Below are positions 16,306 to 25,197 of a stretch of DNA of 34,696 nt, one piece after another. The position numbers and the translations under genes are program-made. The stretch comes from an uncultured Lachnospiraceae bacterium (GTDB lineage Bacteria > Bacillota > Clostridia > Lachnospirales > Lachnospiraceae), in the NCBI GenBank assembly GCA_910587765.1, contig CAJUNR010000045.1, positions 1 through 34,696 of the forward strand, in the 5' to 3' direction. A model generated the notes under the pieces. That model saw only the letters and a program-made list of their open reading frames with translations, searched no databases and was not told the origin of the DNA. The first letter of the stretch is position 1. Each line of letters begins with the position of its first letter.

Positions 16306-16443
16306 CCCGACGCGGGCAGATCATCCTTCCAGACCCCGCTTGCGCTTAATGAGAGGACGCAGCGGTACTAAGGCGCGTGAAAAACCGCGCCTAAGGACCG
16401 GCGCCTCTCAATGGGTCTTTCAGGATGATCTGCCCACGCCGGG
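16306..16443. repeat. Nested palindromic repeat element (about 138 bp)
   Basis: The outer arms (16306-16336 and 16413-16443) are inverted copies matching at 26 of 31 positions. Inside lie further nested inverted pairs, TGAGAGG with CCTCTCA and TACTAAGGCGCG with CGCGCCTAAGGA, closing on a short A-rich loop at about 16379-16384. The whole could fold as one long hairpin in DNA or RNA. It sits between divergent argS and nfo, upstream of both promoters. A 42-bp copy of its left end lies in the gltB leader, so it belongs to a dispersed family. No transposase gene is present. It resembles REP/MITE-type elements. Confidence 0.85.
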
Positions 16444-16508
16444 CTGGGAACCGGCACGTGTGAACAGCAGAAAAAACGACGCAACTATGACAGGCCCCCC
16501 GCGCCCCT

Positions 16509-16537
16509 TTGACAATTCGGACGCCATCCTCTATACT
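16509..16537 (+). promoter_or_regulatory. Strong sigma-A promoter of nfo
   Basis: TTGACA (16509-16514) and TATACT (16532-16537) are separated by 17 nt, about 86 nt upstream of the nfo start codon. The hexamers are the same as those of the divergent argS promoter. Confidence 0.85.
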
Positions 16538-16623
16538 GGAAGGGCAACAGATCACAGAATTGGCGTACGCTCTGCCGCGGCGGCGGGAGGCGGGGCCGGT
16601 CCGCAGGGAAGGAGCATACGAAA

Positions 16624-17487
16624 ATGATAAAAATCGGTTCTCATGTGGGAATGAGCGGTAAAAAAATGATGCTGGGCTCGGTGGAGGAAGCGCTCTCCTA
16701 CGGTGCGAATACGTTTATGATCTACACCGGCGCGCCCCAGAACACGCGGCGCAAAGAGTTAAGCGAGCTGAACATCGACGCCGCCCAGGCGCTGATGAAG
16801 GAGCACGGCATCCGTGAATTTATCGTTCACGCCCCCTATATCATCAATCTGGCCAACACGGTCAAACCCGAGACTTATGAGCTGGCCGTCCGTTTTCTCC
16901 GGCTGGAGTTAACCCGCGCTTCCGCCATGGGCAGCCGCATTCTGGTCGTCCATCCGGGCGCTCATGTGGGCGCGGGATGCGAAGCGGGCGTCGCCTCCAT
17001 CGTCAAAGGACTGAATGAAGTGCTCACCGACGACACCGACTGTCTCGTCGCCCTCGAGACTATGGCCGGAAAAGGCTCCGAGATCGGACGGACCTTCGAG
17101 GAGCTGGCGCGGATCTATGACGGCGTCGCAAAAAAAGACCGCCTGCGGGTCTGCTTCGATACCTGCCATACCCACGACAGCGGTTATGATATCATCGGCG
17201 GTCTGGAGGGCGTTCTCGAAAACTTCGACCGCGTCCTCGGCAGGGATCAGATCGCCGTCTTCCACATCAACGACAGCAAAAATCCCCGCGGCGCGGCCAA
17301 AGACCGGCATGAAAACATCGGCAGCGGATGCATCGGCTTCGACGCCCTCCGCCGCATCGTCCACCACCCGGACTTCCTGGAAGTCCCCAAGATTCTGGAA
17401 ACTCCCTGGATCCCGGTCGGAGACGACCCGAAGAACACCCGAGCGCCCTACAAAGAGGAGATCGCCAGGCTGAGAGCCGGAGGCTAA
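16624..17487 (+). CDS. nfo: Deoxyribonuclease IV (apurinic/apyrimidinic endonuclease)
   Basis: This 287-residue TIM-barrel enzyme cuts DNA 5' of abasic sites in base-excision repair, using a three-metal (zinc) centre. Family motifs carrying metal ligands are present: HAPYIINLAN, LVVHPGAH, ALETMAGKG, CFDTCHTHDSGYD and VFHINDSKNP followed by DRHENIGSG. The length is normal and a good ribosome binding site (GGAAGGAG) precedes the ATG. It is a single-gene unit with its own promoter. Its stop codon overlaps by 4 bp that of the convergent MBL-fold hydrolase gene, and no terminator is seen there, so the two transcripts should overlap. Confidence 0.96.
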   Translation: MIKIGSHVGMSGKKMMLGSVEEALSYGANTFMIYTGAPQNTRRKELSELNIDAAQALMKEHGIREFIVHAPYIINLANTVKPETYELAVRFLRLELTRASAMGSRILVVHPGAHVGAGCEAGVASIVKGLNEVLTDDTDCLVALETMAGKGSEIGRTFEELARIYDGVAKKDRLRVCFDTCHTHDSGYDIIGGLEGVLENFDRVLGRDQIAVFHINDSKNPRGAAKDRHENIGSGCIGFDALRRIVHHPDFLEVPKILETPWIPVGDDPKNTRAPYKEEIARLRAGG

Positions 17488-18119
17488 CCCAGGTACGGAT
17501 TATACTTCTTCTCGTACCCGATGGTCGTATCTTCCCCATGCCCGGTGTGTACCTTCGTCTCCTCCGGCAGGGCAAACAGCTTTTCCTTCACGGAGCGCAC
17601 CAGCTCCGACATACTGCCGCCCGGAAAATCGCTGCGTCCGATCGACCCCTGAAAGAGGGTGTCTCCGGAAAATACGCAGCCCGCTTCCCTGCAGTAATAA
17701 CAGCATCCGCCCGGCGTATGCCCGGGCGTGTGCTGCACCTTCAGCCGGATCCCGGACAACGTCAGCTCCTGTCCGTCCTGCAGCAGTTCATCCGCCTGTA
17801 CGGTAATCCCTTTGTGCTGAATAAAAGCGGAGAGATTTTTCACCCCGTCCCGCAGCAGCGCATCTTCCTCCTCCAACGCGTAGACAGGCGCGCCCGTCCG
17901 CGTTCTCAGTTCCTCTGCGCCGCCCATGTGATCCGAATGCCCGTGCGTCAGAAGGATGGCGGTGATCTTCCATCCCTGTTTCTCCGCATATACAAAAATC
18001 CGTTCCGCCTCGCCTCCCGGATCGAAGACCAGCGTCTCTTTTCTGTCCTCATTTGCCAGGAACCAGCAGTTCGCCGCCAGCTCGCCCACCATCAGCGATG
18101 CGATGCACAGTTGTGCCAT
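17484..18119 (-). CDS. MBL-fold metallo-hydrolase (glyoxalase II-like)
   Basis: This roughly 211-residue enzyme belongs to the metallo-beta-lactamase fold, glyoxalase II-like group. The metal-binding signature THGHSDH is at residues 58-64, followed by HTPGHTPGG, FSGDTLFQGSIGRSDFPGG and a C-terminal HTGHGEDTT segment. All the usual ligands are present. The likely role is hydrolysis of a thioester such as S-lactoylglutathione or a bacillithiol-type adduct, but the substrate is not determined. The start at 18119 is preferred because GGAGG lies 6 nt upstream; ATG 18125 and GTG 18137 are in-frame alternatives. It follows rel by about 100 bp on the same strand, a common clostridial neighbour. Confidence 0.9.
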   Translation of the reverse strand: MAQLCIASLMVGELAANCWFLANEDRKETLVFDPGGEAERIFVYAEKQGWKITAILLTHGHSDHMGGAEELRTRTGAPVYALEEEDALLRDGVKNLSAFIQHKGITVQADELLQDGQELTLSGIRLKVQHTPGHTPGGCCYYCREAGCVFSGDTLFQGSIGRSDFPGGSMSELVRSVKEKLFALPEETKVHTGHGEDTTIGYEKKYNPYLG

Positions 18120-18195
18120 AGCCATCCTCCATTTCACCTCCCGCCGCGCCCGGCGGAGGTTTTTTCTGTTTCCTTTTCCTCTGCATTTCGTTCCA

Positions 18196-18221
18196 GGGGC
18201 GCTGATGCAATCAGCGTTTCC
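18196..18221. repeat. Palindrome directly after the rel stop codon
   Basis: A stem of seven Watson-Crick pairs extended by G-U pairs (GCGCTGAT, loop GCA, ATCAGCG) abuts the rel TAG codon. The arm plus stop codon (18210-18224) is identical over 15 bases to that after gltD. No U-tract follows, so simple termination is doubtful; read-through into the hydrolase gene is likely. Confidence 0.6.
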
Positions 18222-20531
18222 CTAACTGACCGAACGTTCAATGTCGAGAACGCTCTCCACCTGTCTTAACTTCTCGATGATCCGGTTCAGTTCGTCCACG
18301 CTGGAAATATCAAAGCTCACCGTGATGGTGGCCGTGCCTTTCCTGCTGGTGCGCACGTTCATGGAGATCACGTCGATCTCCCGCTCGCTTAATATTTTCG
18401 AGATATCCACCAGAAGCCCGGTGCGGTTGTTGCCGTAGATCTTGATCTCCGTGGTGTATTTCTCCCCGGCGCGGGTCGAAACGCCGCTCTGCCACTCCGC
18501 CTCGATCAGCCGCTCCCGCTCCGGCTCCGCCAGATGCAGCATGTTCACGCAGTCGGTACGGTGAATCGTCACGCCGCGGCCCCTGGTCACAAAGCCGACA
18601 ATCTCGTCTCCCGGCACCGGATTGCAGCATCTGGAGAAGCGAACCGCCACATCGTCGATCCCCTTGACCACGATGCCGCTCCCCGATTTGGAGATACGGA
18701 ATTTCTGCTCTCTGGCCTCGCTGACGCTCTCGATGATCTTCGCGTCGGTGACCGCCTTTTTCCTCGCCTTCTCGTACTCCTCCACCAGACGGTTGACTAC
18801 CTGGCCTTCCTTCAGGCCCCCGTGTCCCACGGCCGCCATCACCGAATCCCAGTCGCGGAAGCCGTATTTGCGAAGAACGCTCTCCTGATACTCCGGCTTG
18901 ACAATCAACTGCATCTGAATGCCCTTCATCCTGCAGTACTGGGTCACCAGTTCCTTCCCCTTGATGATGTTGCTCTCCTTGAACTCGGTCTTGAACCACT
19001 GGTTGATCTTGTTCCTGGCCTGCGTGGTCCTGACGATGTTCAGCCAGTCGCGGCTGGGGCCTTTGGAGTTCTGGGAGGTGATGATCTCGATGCGGTCGCC
19101 GTTGTGGATCCGGTAATCGATGGGAACGAGTTTCCCGTTCACCCTCGCTCCGATCATCTTGTTGCCCACCGCGCTGTGAATACTGTACGCGAAGTCAATG
19201 GGATTCGCCCCCCGGCGCAGCGTCTTCACGTCCCCGCCGGACGTAAAGCAGTATACGCTGTCGGAGAACAGATCGAGGTCGCTCTTTAACAGATTCATAA
19301 ATTCCCGGTTGTCGGATTCGTCCCGCTGCCATTCCAGAATCTGCCGAAGCCAGGTCAGCTTCGCCTCCGCACTGTCTTTACCTTCCACATTCTGTTCTTT
19401 GCTGCCGCCGCTCTCCTTGTACTTCCAGTGCGCGGCAATGCCGTACTCCGCCGTCCGGTGCATCTCATACGTGCGGATCTGGATCTCAAAGGGCTGCCCC
19501 TTGGGACCGATCAGCGTCGTGTGCAGCGACTGGTACATGTTGAGCTTGGGCATGGCGATATAGTCTTTAAAACGCCCGGGAATCGGCTTATACATCTCGT
19601 GAATCACGCCCAGCGCCGCATAGCAGTCCTTCACCGACTCCACCAGAATCCGGACCGCGAACAGATCGTAAATCTGATCGAGCGTCTTCTCCTGATTGAC
19701 CATTTTCTTGTAAATGCTGAAGAAATGTTTCACCCGTCCTTTTACATCCGCCTCAATGTTGGCGTTTTCCATATGCTGCTTCACTTCCGCCACCACGGAC
19801 TGTACGTATTTCTCCCGGACGCTCTTCTTGTCGGAGATCTGGGACACGAGGTCATAATAGACCTCCGGCTCCAGATATTTCAGCGCCAGATCGTCCAGCT
19901 CGATCTTTACCTTGGAGATACCCAGACGCTGAGCGATGGGCGCATAGATATCCATCGTCTCTCTCGCCTTCTCCTTCTGCTTCTCCGGACGCATGTATTT
20001 CAGCGTCCGCATATTGTGCAGGCGGTCCGCAAGCTTGATCAGGATCACGCGGATATCCTTGGCCATGGCCAGAAACATCTTCCGCAGATTCTCCGCCTGT
20101 TCGTCCACCTTGTCCGCGGAATAGCTGAGCTGTCCCAGCTTGGTCACGCCGTCCACCAGAAGCGCCACCTCATCCCCGAACAGTTCCGCGATATCCTCCG
20201 TCGTCATCGGCGTATCTTCCACCACGTCATGCAGAAGCCCGGCAACAATGCTCTCCTTGTCCAGCTCCAGCTCCGCGAGGATGATTGCCACGCAGATGGG
20301 GTGAATGATATAGGGTTCCCCCGATTTGCGGACCTGGTCCTTATGCGCGTCCATGGCAATATGGAACGCTTTCTCGATCATGGAAATATCGGTGGACGGG
20401 TGATATCTGGCCACGCTTTTAATCAGCTCCTCATAAAGCTGTTCGGGGCTGGTAAAATCCTCCATCACTTTGATATTTCGCTCATCCCTGCGGTTTTCTT
20501 TCGCTGTCGTCATGTTCATCACCGTTTCCAT
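18222..20531 (-). CDS. rel: Bifunctional (p)ppGpp synthetase/hydrolase (RelA/SpoT family)
   Basis: This 769-residue protein makes and destroys the alarmone (p)ppGpp in the stringent response. The domain order is complete. An HD hydrolase domain has HDVVED at residues 101-106. A synthetase domain follows with GRFKDYIAMPK and EIQIRTYEMH, then a TGS domain beginning near CFTSGGDVKTLRRGA, a zinc-finger/helical region with CCNPVPGDEI, and a C-terminal ACT domain (IYGNNRTGLLVDIS). Both active-site motifs look intact, so bifunctional Rel is the right class. The ATG at 20531 lies 24 bp after apt. Other in-frame ATGs lie within 25 codons and the exact start is not certain. It shares the apt promoter. 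Confidence 0.96.
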   Translation of the reverse strand: METVMNMTTAKENRRDERNIKVMEDFTSPEQLYEELIKSVARYHPSTDISMIEKAFHIAMDAHKDQVRKSGEPYIIHPICVAIILAELELDKESIVAGLLHDVVEDTPMTTEDIAELFGDEVALLVDGVTKLGQLSYSADKVDEQAENLRKMFLAMAKDIRVILIKLADRLHNMRTLKYMRPEKQKEKARETMDIYAPIAQRLGISKVKIELDDLALKYLEPEVYYDLVSQISDKKSVREKYVQSVVAEVKQHMENANIEADVKGRVKHFFSIYKKMVNQEKTLDQIYDLFAVRILVESVKDCYAALGVIHEMYKPIPGRFKDYIAMPKLNMYQSLHTTLIGPKGQPFEIQIRTYEMHRTAEYGIAAHWKYKESGGSKEQNVEGKDSAEAKLTWLRQILEWQRDESDNREFMNLLKSDLDLFSDSVYCFTSGGDVKTLRRGANPIDFAYSIHSAVGNKMIGARVNGKLVPIDYRIHNGDRIEIITSQNSKGPSRDWLNIVRTTQARNKINQWFKTEFKESNIIKGKELVTQYCRMKGIQMQLIVKPEYQESVLRKYGFRDWDSVMAAVGHGGLKEGQVVNRLVEEYEKARKKAVTDAKIIESVSEAREQKFRISKSGSGIVVKGIDDVAVRFSRCCNPVPGDEIVGFVTRGRGVTIHRTDCVNMLHLAEPERERLIEAEWQSGVSTRAGEKYTTEIKIYGNNRTGLLVDISKILSEREIDVISMNVRTSRKGTATITVSFDISSVDELNRIIEKLRQVESVLDIERSVS

Positions 20532-20555
20532 CAGTCTGGGTTGTCTTACAAACTC

Positions 20556-21080
20556 TTACTTTCCTTCGTAACAGATGACGCTGTCCACGTCATATTTTTT
20601 CAGTTTCTCTCTGCCCTTGAGACCGGCAAGCTCCATCAGAAAGACCATCTTCACTACTTCGCCGCCCAGAAGCTCCACCAGCTTCGCCGCCGCCTCGATG
20701 GTTCCGCCCGTAGCAATCAGGTCGTCAATGAGCACCACCTTCTGCCCCGGTTTGATGGAGTCCTTGTGCATCTCGATCTCCGCGCTGCCGTATTCCAGCT
20801 CATACTCCATGGATACGGTCTCCCTCGGCAGCTTCCCTTTCTTGCGCACCAGCACAAAAGGCTTGTGCAGATTGTACGCCACCGGCATGCCGAAGATGAA
20901 TCCTCTGGATTCCGTCCCGGCGATCACGTCGAACTCAAGGCCTTCCAGCTTCTCCTGGAGGCCGTCGATGGCAAGCTTCAGGCCCTCCGCGTCCTGAAGC
21001 ACGGAAGTCACATCCCGGAATATGATGCCCGGCTCCGGAAAATCCGGAATGCTCACTACATAATCCTCTACTTTTTTCAT
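20556..21080 (-). CDS. apt: Adenine phosphoribosyltransferase
   Basis: This 174-residue enzyme salvages adenine to AMP with PRPP. The PRPP-binding motif VVLIDDLIATGGT is at residues 115-127 and the ESRGFIFG loop at about 57-64. The length is exactly typical. It sits in the conserved recJ-apt-rel order and is the first gene after an internal promoter that overlaps the end of the recJ region. Purine salvage next to the ppGpp enzyme is a long-conserved pairing in Firmicutes. Confidence 0.97.
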   Translation of the reverse strand: MKKVEDYVVSIPDFPEPGIIFRDVTSVLQDAEGLKLAIDGLQEKLEGLEFDVIAGTESRGFIFGMPVAYNLHKPFVLVRKKGKLPRETVSMEYELEYGSAEIEMHKDSIKPGQKVVLIDDLIATGGTIEAAAKLVELLGGEVVKMVFLMELAGLKGREKLKKYDVDSVICYEGK

Positions 21081-21183
21081 CGGTACCCTCTCCTTTATCT
21101 ATATTCTGTCCAACTGTTCCGCCGCGCAGACATCCGGTTTTCCGGCTGTCCGCATCCGTGCCGCGACAGATACGATCGACATA

Positions 21184-21212
21184 AATATAACACAAAAACG
21201 CTTGTTTCGCAA
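21184..21212 (-). promoter_or_regulatory. Internal promoter for apt-rel
   Basis: On the minus strand TTGCGA (21207-21212) and TATATT (21184-21189) are separated by 17 nt, and TG precedes the -10 box in the extended -10 position. It lies 5 bp after the recJ stop codon, giving a leader of about 95 nt to apt. It would free apt-rel from upstream sugar-linked control. Confidence 0.7.
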
Positions 21213-21216
21213 TCGG

Positions 21217-22908
21217 TCAGCAGTAATTCAGTATCCGCAGCTGCAGGCGCCTTTGTCCCCGATATTCATCGATCTCCGGATAATACAGAATATGCATCGC
21301 CGGCCTGCCCTGCAAATCCGCGAGCACTTCCTGCATGCGGCTGCTGAAATAGATGCCCTCCTGCTCCGAACCGCTCTCGTCCATGAGCTTCATCCGCAAC
21401 ACGTTCCGGTTTTTCCCCAGCACCCGGGATTCGAGGACGCGCACGTTCCGGGCCGCAAAGACCGGCTTCGTGTTTCCCTTTCCGAACGGCTCCAGAAGGG
21501 CAAGCTCCTCCGTAAGCCGCTCCGACAGGCAGGAAAACGGCAGCGCCATATCAATATGTATCACTTCCGTCAGATCCTCCTCAGTGAGCCGGCAGTCCTC
21601 GTTCAGCCGGCTTCGGAACTCCTCCACCCGCTCCTGCGGTATGGACAGCCCGGCCGCCATCGGATGGCCGCCATATTTGAGGAACAGCTCCCGGCACCGG
21701 CTCATCTCCTCAAACATGGAGTAGGCCTCAATCGAACGCCCCGAACCTTTTACCGCCTCTTCCCCCTTTGTGAGGACGAAGACCGGACGGTAATAGCGCT
21801 CCCGAATCCGTCCGGCGATGATCCCCGCCAGACTCTCATGGCAGTCCGGCAGATAAACGACCAGCACCTTATCGTTCTTCAAGGAGCCCTGCTCGATCTG
21901 CTCCACCGCCTGCTCCACGCCTTTCTCGGTCAGCGCCTTGCGCTCGTCGTTCAGACGCTTCAGCTCCCCGGCGCGCGCCAGCGCCTGCGCGCGGTCCTCC
22001 GTATTCAGAAGCTCCAGCGCCCGCTTCGCCGTATCCAGCCTGCCGCTGGCATTGATGCAGGGACCGAGTACGAAGCCGATATGATACGCGCCGAGCCGTT
22101 CCCTCGAGAGCTCGTTGACCTCGATCAGCGCGGACATCCCGGGATGTCCGGTCCGCCGCAGAAGCTTCAGACCTTCCTTCACAAGAATCCGGTTCTCGCC
22201 GGTCAGATCCATCACATCCCCCACCGTGGCGAAGGCCGCGAACATCAGCAGATCCCCGTACGCCAGCTCCGGCGGATAAGAAAGTCCGTCCCACAGCTTC
22301 TGCACCAGTTTCCACGCCACCGCCGCCCCGCACAGCTTTTTATAGGGATAGGGACAGTCTGGCTGCCTGGGGTTGACGATAACGTCCGCGTCCGGCACCG
22401 TCTCCTGCAGCTCGTGGTGATCGGTGACGATGACCGTCATCCCCATCTCTTTCGCGAAAGCGATCTCCGCCGGCGCCGCGATCCCGTTGTCACAGGTAAC
22501 GATGGTGTCCACCCCCGCCTCCCGCGCCCGGCGGATCAGTTCCATGTTCAGTCCGTAGCCGTCCTTCTTCCGGTCCGGAATGTCGGTGTCCACTCTGGCG
22601 CCGGCCTTCTCCAGCCCTTTCAGAAGGATGTAGGTGGCGCAGACTCCGTCGATATCATAATCGCCGATGATCCGGATCAAAACCTTCTGCCGGATCTTCT
22701 CCGTCAGAAGCGCCGCCGCCTCCGGGATTCCCTTCATCAGGGAAGCCGGATGCAGATCCGCCAGGCCTCCGTGCAGGTATTCCTCAATCGCTTCCTCACC
22801 CACGATATCCTTGTTGCGGATCAGGCGCGCCGTAAAAGGCGTAATCTGAAATCTTTCGCCGACCGCCTGAAAATCGGCGCCCTTGCGGATCTCCATCCAT
22901 TTTGCCAT
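21217..22908 (-). CDS. recJ: Single-stranded-DNA-specific exonuclease RecJ
   Basis: This 563-residue nuclease degrades single-stranded DNA 5' to 3' in recombination and mismatch repair. The DHH-family metal motifs are seen: GDYDIDG (Asp83, Asp85, Asp87) and TDHHE (Asp163, His164, His165). A DHHA1 domain with KYGGHPMAAGLSI and a C-terminal OB-type domain follow. The length is normal for clostridial RecJ. AGGAGAG lies about 9 nt before the ATG. It begins 36 bp after the alpha-galactosidase stop codon with no visible terminator or promoter between, so it may be co-transcribed with that sugar hydrolase, an odd pairing. Confidence 0.96.
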   Translation of the reverse strand: MAKWMEIRKGADFQAVGERFQITPFTARLIRNKDIVGEEAIEEYLHGGLADLHPASLMKGIPEAAALLTEKIRQKVLIRIIGDYDIDGVCATYILLKGLEKAGARVDTDIPDRKKDGYGLNMELIRRAREAGVDTIVTCDNGIAAPAEIAFAKEMGMTVIVTDHHELQETVPDADVIVNPRQPDCPYPYKKLCGAAVAWKLVQKLWDGLSYPPELAYGDLLMFAAFATVGDVMDLTGENRILVKEGLKLLRRTGHPGMSALIEVNELSRERLGAYHIGFVLGPCINASGRLDTAKRALELLNTEDRAQALARAGELKRLNDERKALTEKGVEQAVEQIEQGSLKNDKVLVVYLPDCHESLAGIIAGRIRERYYRPVFVLTKGEEAVKGSGRSIEAYSMFEEMSRCRELFLKYGGHPMAAGLSIPQERVEEFRSRLNEDCRLTEEDLTEVIHIDMALPFSCLSERLTEELALLEPFGKGNTKPVFAARNVRVLESRVLGKNRNVLRMKLMDESGSEQEGIYFSSRMQEVLADLQGRPAMHILYYPEIDEYRGQRRLQLRILNYC

Positions 22909-22944
22909 CCGTCTGTCTCTCCTGTCTGTTTCCGAATATGAGGT

Positions 22945-25131
22945 TTATTTCTGCTGTAAATGGAACTGGAACGCCGTGTACTCCGGCACCTCCCGCTCAA
23001 TCGGAAGACCGGCGTTCATCAGCGCCGCGCCGGAATATACGGCCTCCCCGCCGTTGACCGTATACAGAGCGTCCGGCAGAAGCCCTCTGGCGCGGATATA
23101 CTCCTGAGGGCCGTTGCACGTGAGGTTGGTCACCACCACGCTCAGAAGCGACTCCTTTTTATCCTTGCTCACATGCTGCCAGGCCGTCATATTTCCCGGC
23201 TCAAAAGGATTGGTCAGCCGGTAGTAGTCGCCGCGGACGATCAGCGGATAATATTTCCGGAACAGATCGCTCTGCTCCCTGCAGAGTTTCTGCTCCTCCT
23301 CCGTCAGGTGCGTAGCGTCCAGCTCGTACCCGAACGTCCCGCACATCGCCACCACCGCTTTGGTACGCAGGGGGACCAGTTTCCCGCTGTCCGAGATATG
23401 CGCGCCCATCGTGGACACCGGATAGACAAAGGACGTGCCGTAGTGCAGTTTCAAACGGTCGATCGGATGGTTGTTGTCGCTCACCCAGTACTGCGGATAA
23501 TAGTGCAGCATGGCCGGATCATAGCGCCCGCCTCCGCCGCTGCAGCCCTCGAAGAGGATATCCGGATGGGTCTTGATGATGCCGTCCATCACCCGGTAGA
23601 GTCCGAGAATGTAGCGGTGGTACACCTCTCCCTGCCGTCCTGCCGGCAGCGCGTTGGACCAGATATCGGCGAGCGAGCGGTTGATGTCCCATTTCACATA
23701 GAAGATATTGGCATTGTCAAGAATCTGATTGACGCTTTGAATCAGATAATCCTGGACCTCCCTGCGGCTCATGTCCAGCGCCATCTGATTGCGGCTGCGG
23801 ACCGCGTGGCGTCCCGGGATCTCCATCGTCCATTCCGGATGGTTCCGGTAGAGCTCGCTGTCCTCCGACACCATCTCCGGCTCGAACCAGATCCCGAACT
23901 TCATCCCCAGACGGTTGATCTCCTCCACCAGATGATCGAGACCGCAGCGGATCTTGTCCTGATTGACCACCCAGTCGCCCAGGCTGCTGTTGTCATCGTT
24001 CCGTTTGCCGAACCAGCCGTCGTCCATGACCAGCAGGTCCACGCCCATCTTTTTCGCCGCTTTCGCGATTTCCAGAAGCTTTACGTCGTCAAAGTCCATG
24101 AAAGCCGCTTCCCAACTGTTGATCAGAACCGGTCTTTGCACCTCCGTCACATATTTGCTCGCGCAGAGGTTCGTGCGGTAGAAGTCATGGTACAGGTGCG
24201 ACAGGCCGGTAAAGCCGTCCTGCGAAAACGCCATCACAACCTCCGGACCCTCAAAATCCTCCCCGGGCTTTAATTCATAGTCAAACTGTTTCGGATGAAT
24301 CCCCATGACCAGACGGACCTGATCGTACTGGTCGAGCTCCGCCTCCGCGAGGAAATTCCCGCTGTACATGAGGGAGAATCCGTAGCAGTTCCCGTGCTCT
24401 TCCGTCGTTTCCCGGTCGCAGAGAATCACGAACGGATTCTGCTGATGGCTCGACGAACCGCACACGCTGCCGATGTTGTGGATGTGATGCGTCATATGCT
24501 GGCGTTCCACCTGACGCTCCTGCCCGTAACGCCCCGGCAGGCTCACCAGATCCATATGTAATCCGTTCAGGAAATCCAGGCAGACCGACATGATCTTCTT
24601 CAGCCGGATGGATTTCGTCCCGGCATTGACCACCCGCACCGCCCGGGTAATCACGTCCGCCTCTTCAAACACGCTGTACAGCAGAACCGCCTGTACCTGG
24701 CTGACCTGATCCGTCAGCGTAATCTCAAGCGTATCCACGGTATCCTCTTCCCGCGCAAAGACCGTCGGCAATGTGCGAAGCGAATATTTTCCCTTCCGGA
24801 CCTCAAAGTCCGTCACCTTCCCGTGAAAGGAATAGCTTCCGTCGCCGTTCACCACTTCGATACTGGACGTCCGGAAATCTCCCTGCTGCTGAGTGCTGAA
24901 TTCCTGCGGCTGCGCATCCAGAGAAAACGTCCGCTCATTCCTCGACTCATAGGGATTTCCGGAAAAGCCCCGGTCATACTGCCGGATCTGATAGCTCAGA
25001 TCCTCGTCGCGGACCGTCGGTCCATAGTACAGATGCAGCAGATAATCAAGGTTTCCCGTCTTCATCTGATAGGACGTGTTCTTTGTGTGCAGCGTAAAAG
25101 TTCTGCATTTCTCATGATAAATGATTCCCAT
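22945..25131 (-). CDS. Alpha-galactosidase, glycoside hydrolase family 36
   Basis: This 728-residue enzyme would release alpha-linked galactose from raffinose-type oligosaccharides or melibiose. The family 36 layout is clear: an N-terminal beta-sandwich, then the catalytic barrel with a DDGWFGKRNDD segment, the nucleophile Asp in YVKWDINR, and the acid/base Asp in the WVSDNNHPIDRL segment after GCSGGGGRYDP, and a C-terminal beta domain. It has no signal peptide, so it is cytoplasmic and would act on imported sugars. The start at 25131 follows AGGAGGAGA; a longer frame to 25167 lacks support. It and the acetyltransferase gene separate secDF from recJ, which are neighbours in many Firmicutes. 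The sugar transporter of this window is 20 kb away. Confidence 0.95.
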   Translation of the reverse strand: MGIIYHEKCRTFTLHTKNTSYQMKTGNLDYLLHLYYGPTVRDEDLSYQIRQYDRGFSGNPYESRNERTFSLDAQPQEFSTQQQGDFRTSSIEVVNGDGSYSFHGKVTDFEVRKGKYSLRTLPTVFAREEDTVDTLEITLTDQVSQVQAVLLYSVFEEADVITRAVRVVNAGTKSIRLKKIMSVCLDFLNGLHMDLVSLPGRYGQERQVERQHMTHHIHNIGSVCGSSSHQQNPFVILCDRETTEEHGNCYGFSLMYSGNFLAEAELDQYDQVRLVMGIHPKQFDYELKPGEDFEGPEVVMAFSQDGFTGLSHLYHDFYRTNLCASKYVTEVQRPVLINSWEAAFMDFDDVKLLEIAKAAKKMGVDLLVMDDGWFGKRNDDNSSLGDWVVNQDKIRCGLDHLVEEINRLGMKFGIWFEPEMVSEDSELYRNHPEWTMEIPGRHAVRSRNQMALDMSRREVQDYLIQSVNQILDNANIFYVKWDINRSLADIWSNALPAGRQGEVYHRYILGLYRVMDGIIKTHPDILFEGCSGGGGRYDPAMLHYYPQYWVSDNNHPIDRLKLHYGTSFVYPVSTMGAHISDSGKLVPLRTKAVVAMCGTFGYELDATHLTEEEQKLCREQSDLFRKYYPLIVRGDYYRLTNPFEPGNMTAWQHVSKDKKESLLSVVVTNLTCNGPQEYIRARGLLPDALYTVNGGEAVYSGAALMNAGLPIEREVPEYTAFQFHLQQK

Positions 25132-25197
25132 ATGTCTCCTCCTGTTGATGAAATGATTATGATACACTCTATTGAATGAACGACCGCCGGCTGCCTT

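Larger units (their letters stand above)
16208..16623. other. Divergent argS-nfo intergenic region (416 bp)
   Basis: No gene was found here. It holds two divergent sigma-A promoters near its ends, one for argS and one for nfo, and the 138-bp palindromic repeat between them. Short frames across the repeat have no protein family character. Confidence 0.75.

Noticed and set aside
25132..25197. Possible promoter of the alpha-galactosidase gene (TATCAT box)
   Set aside because: No -35 box at suitable spacing was found.
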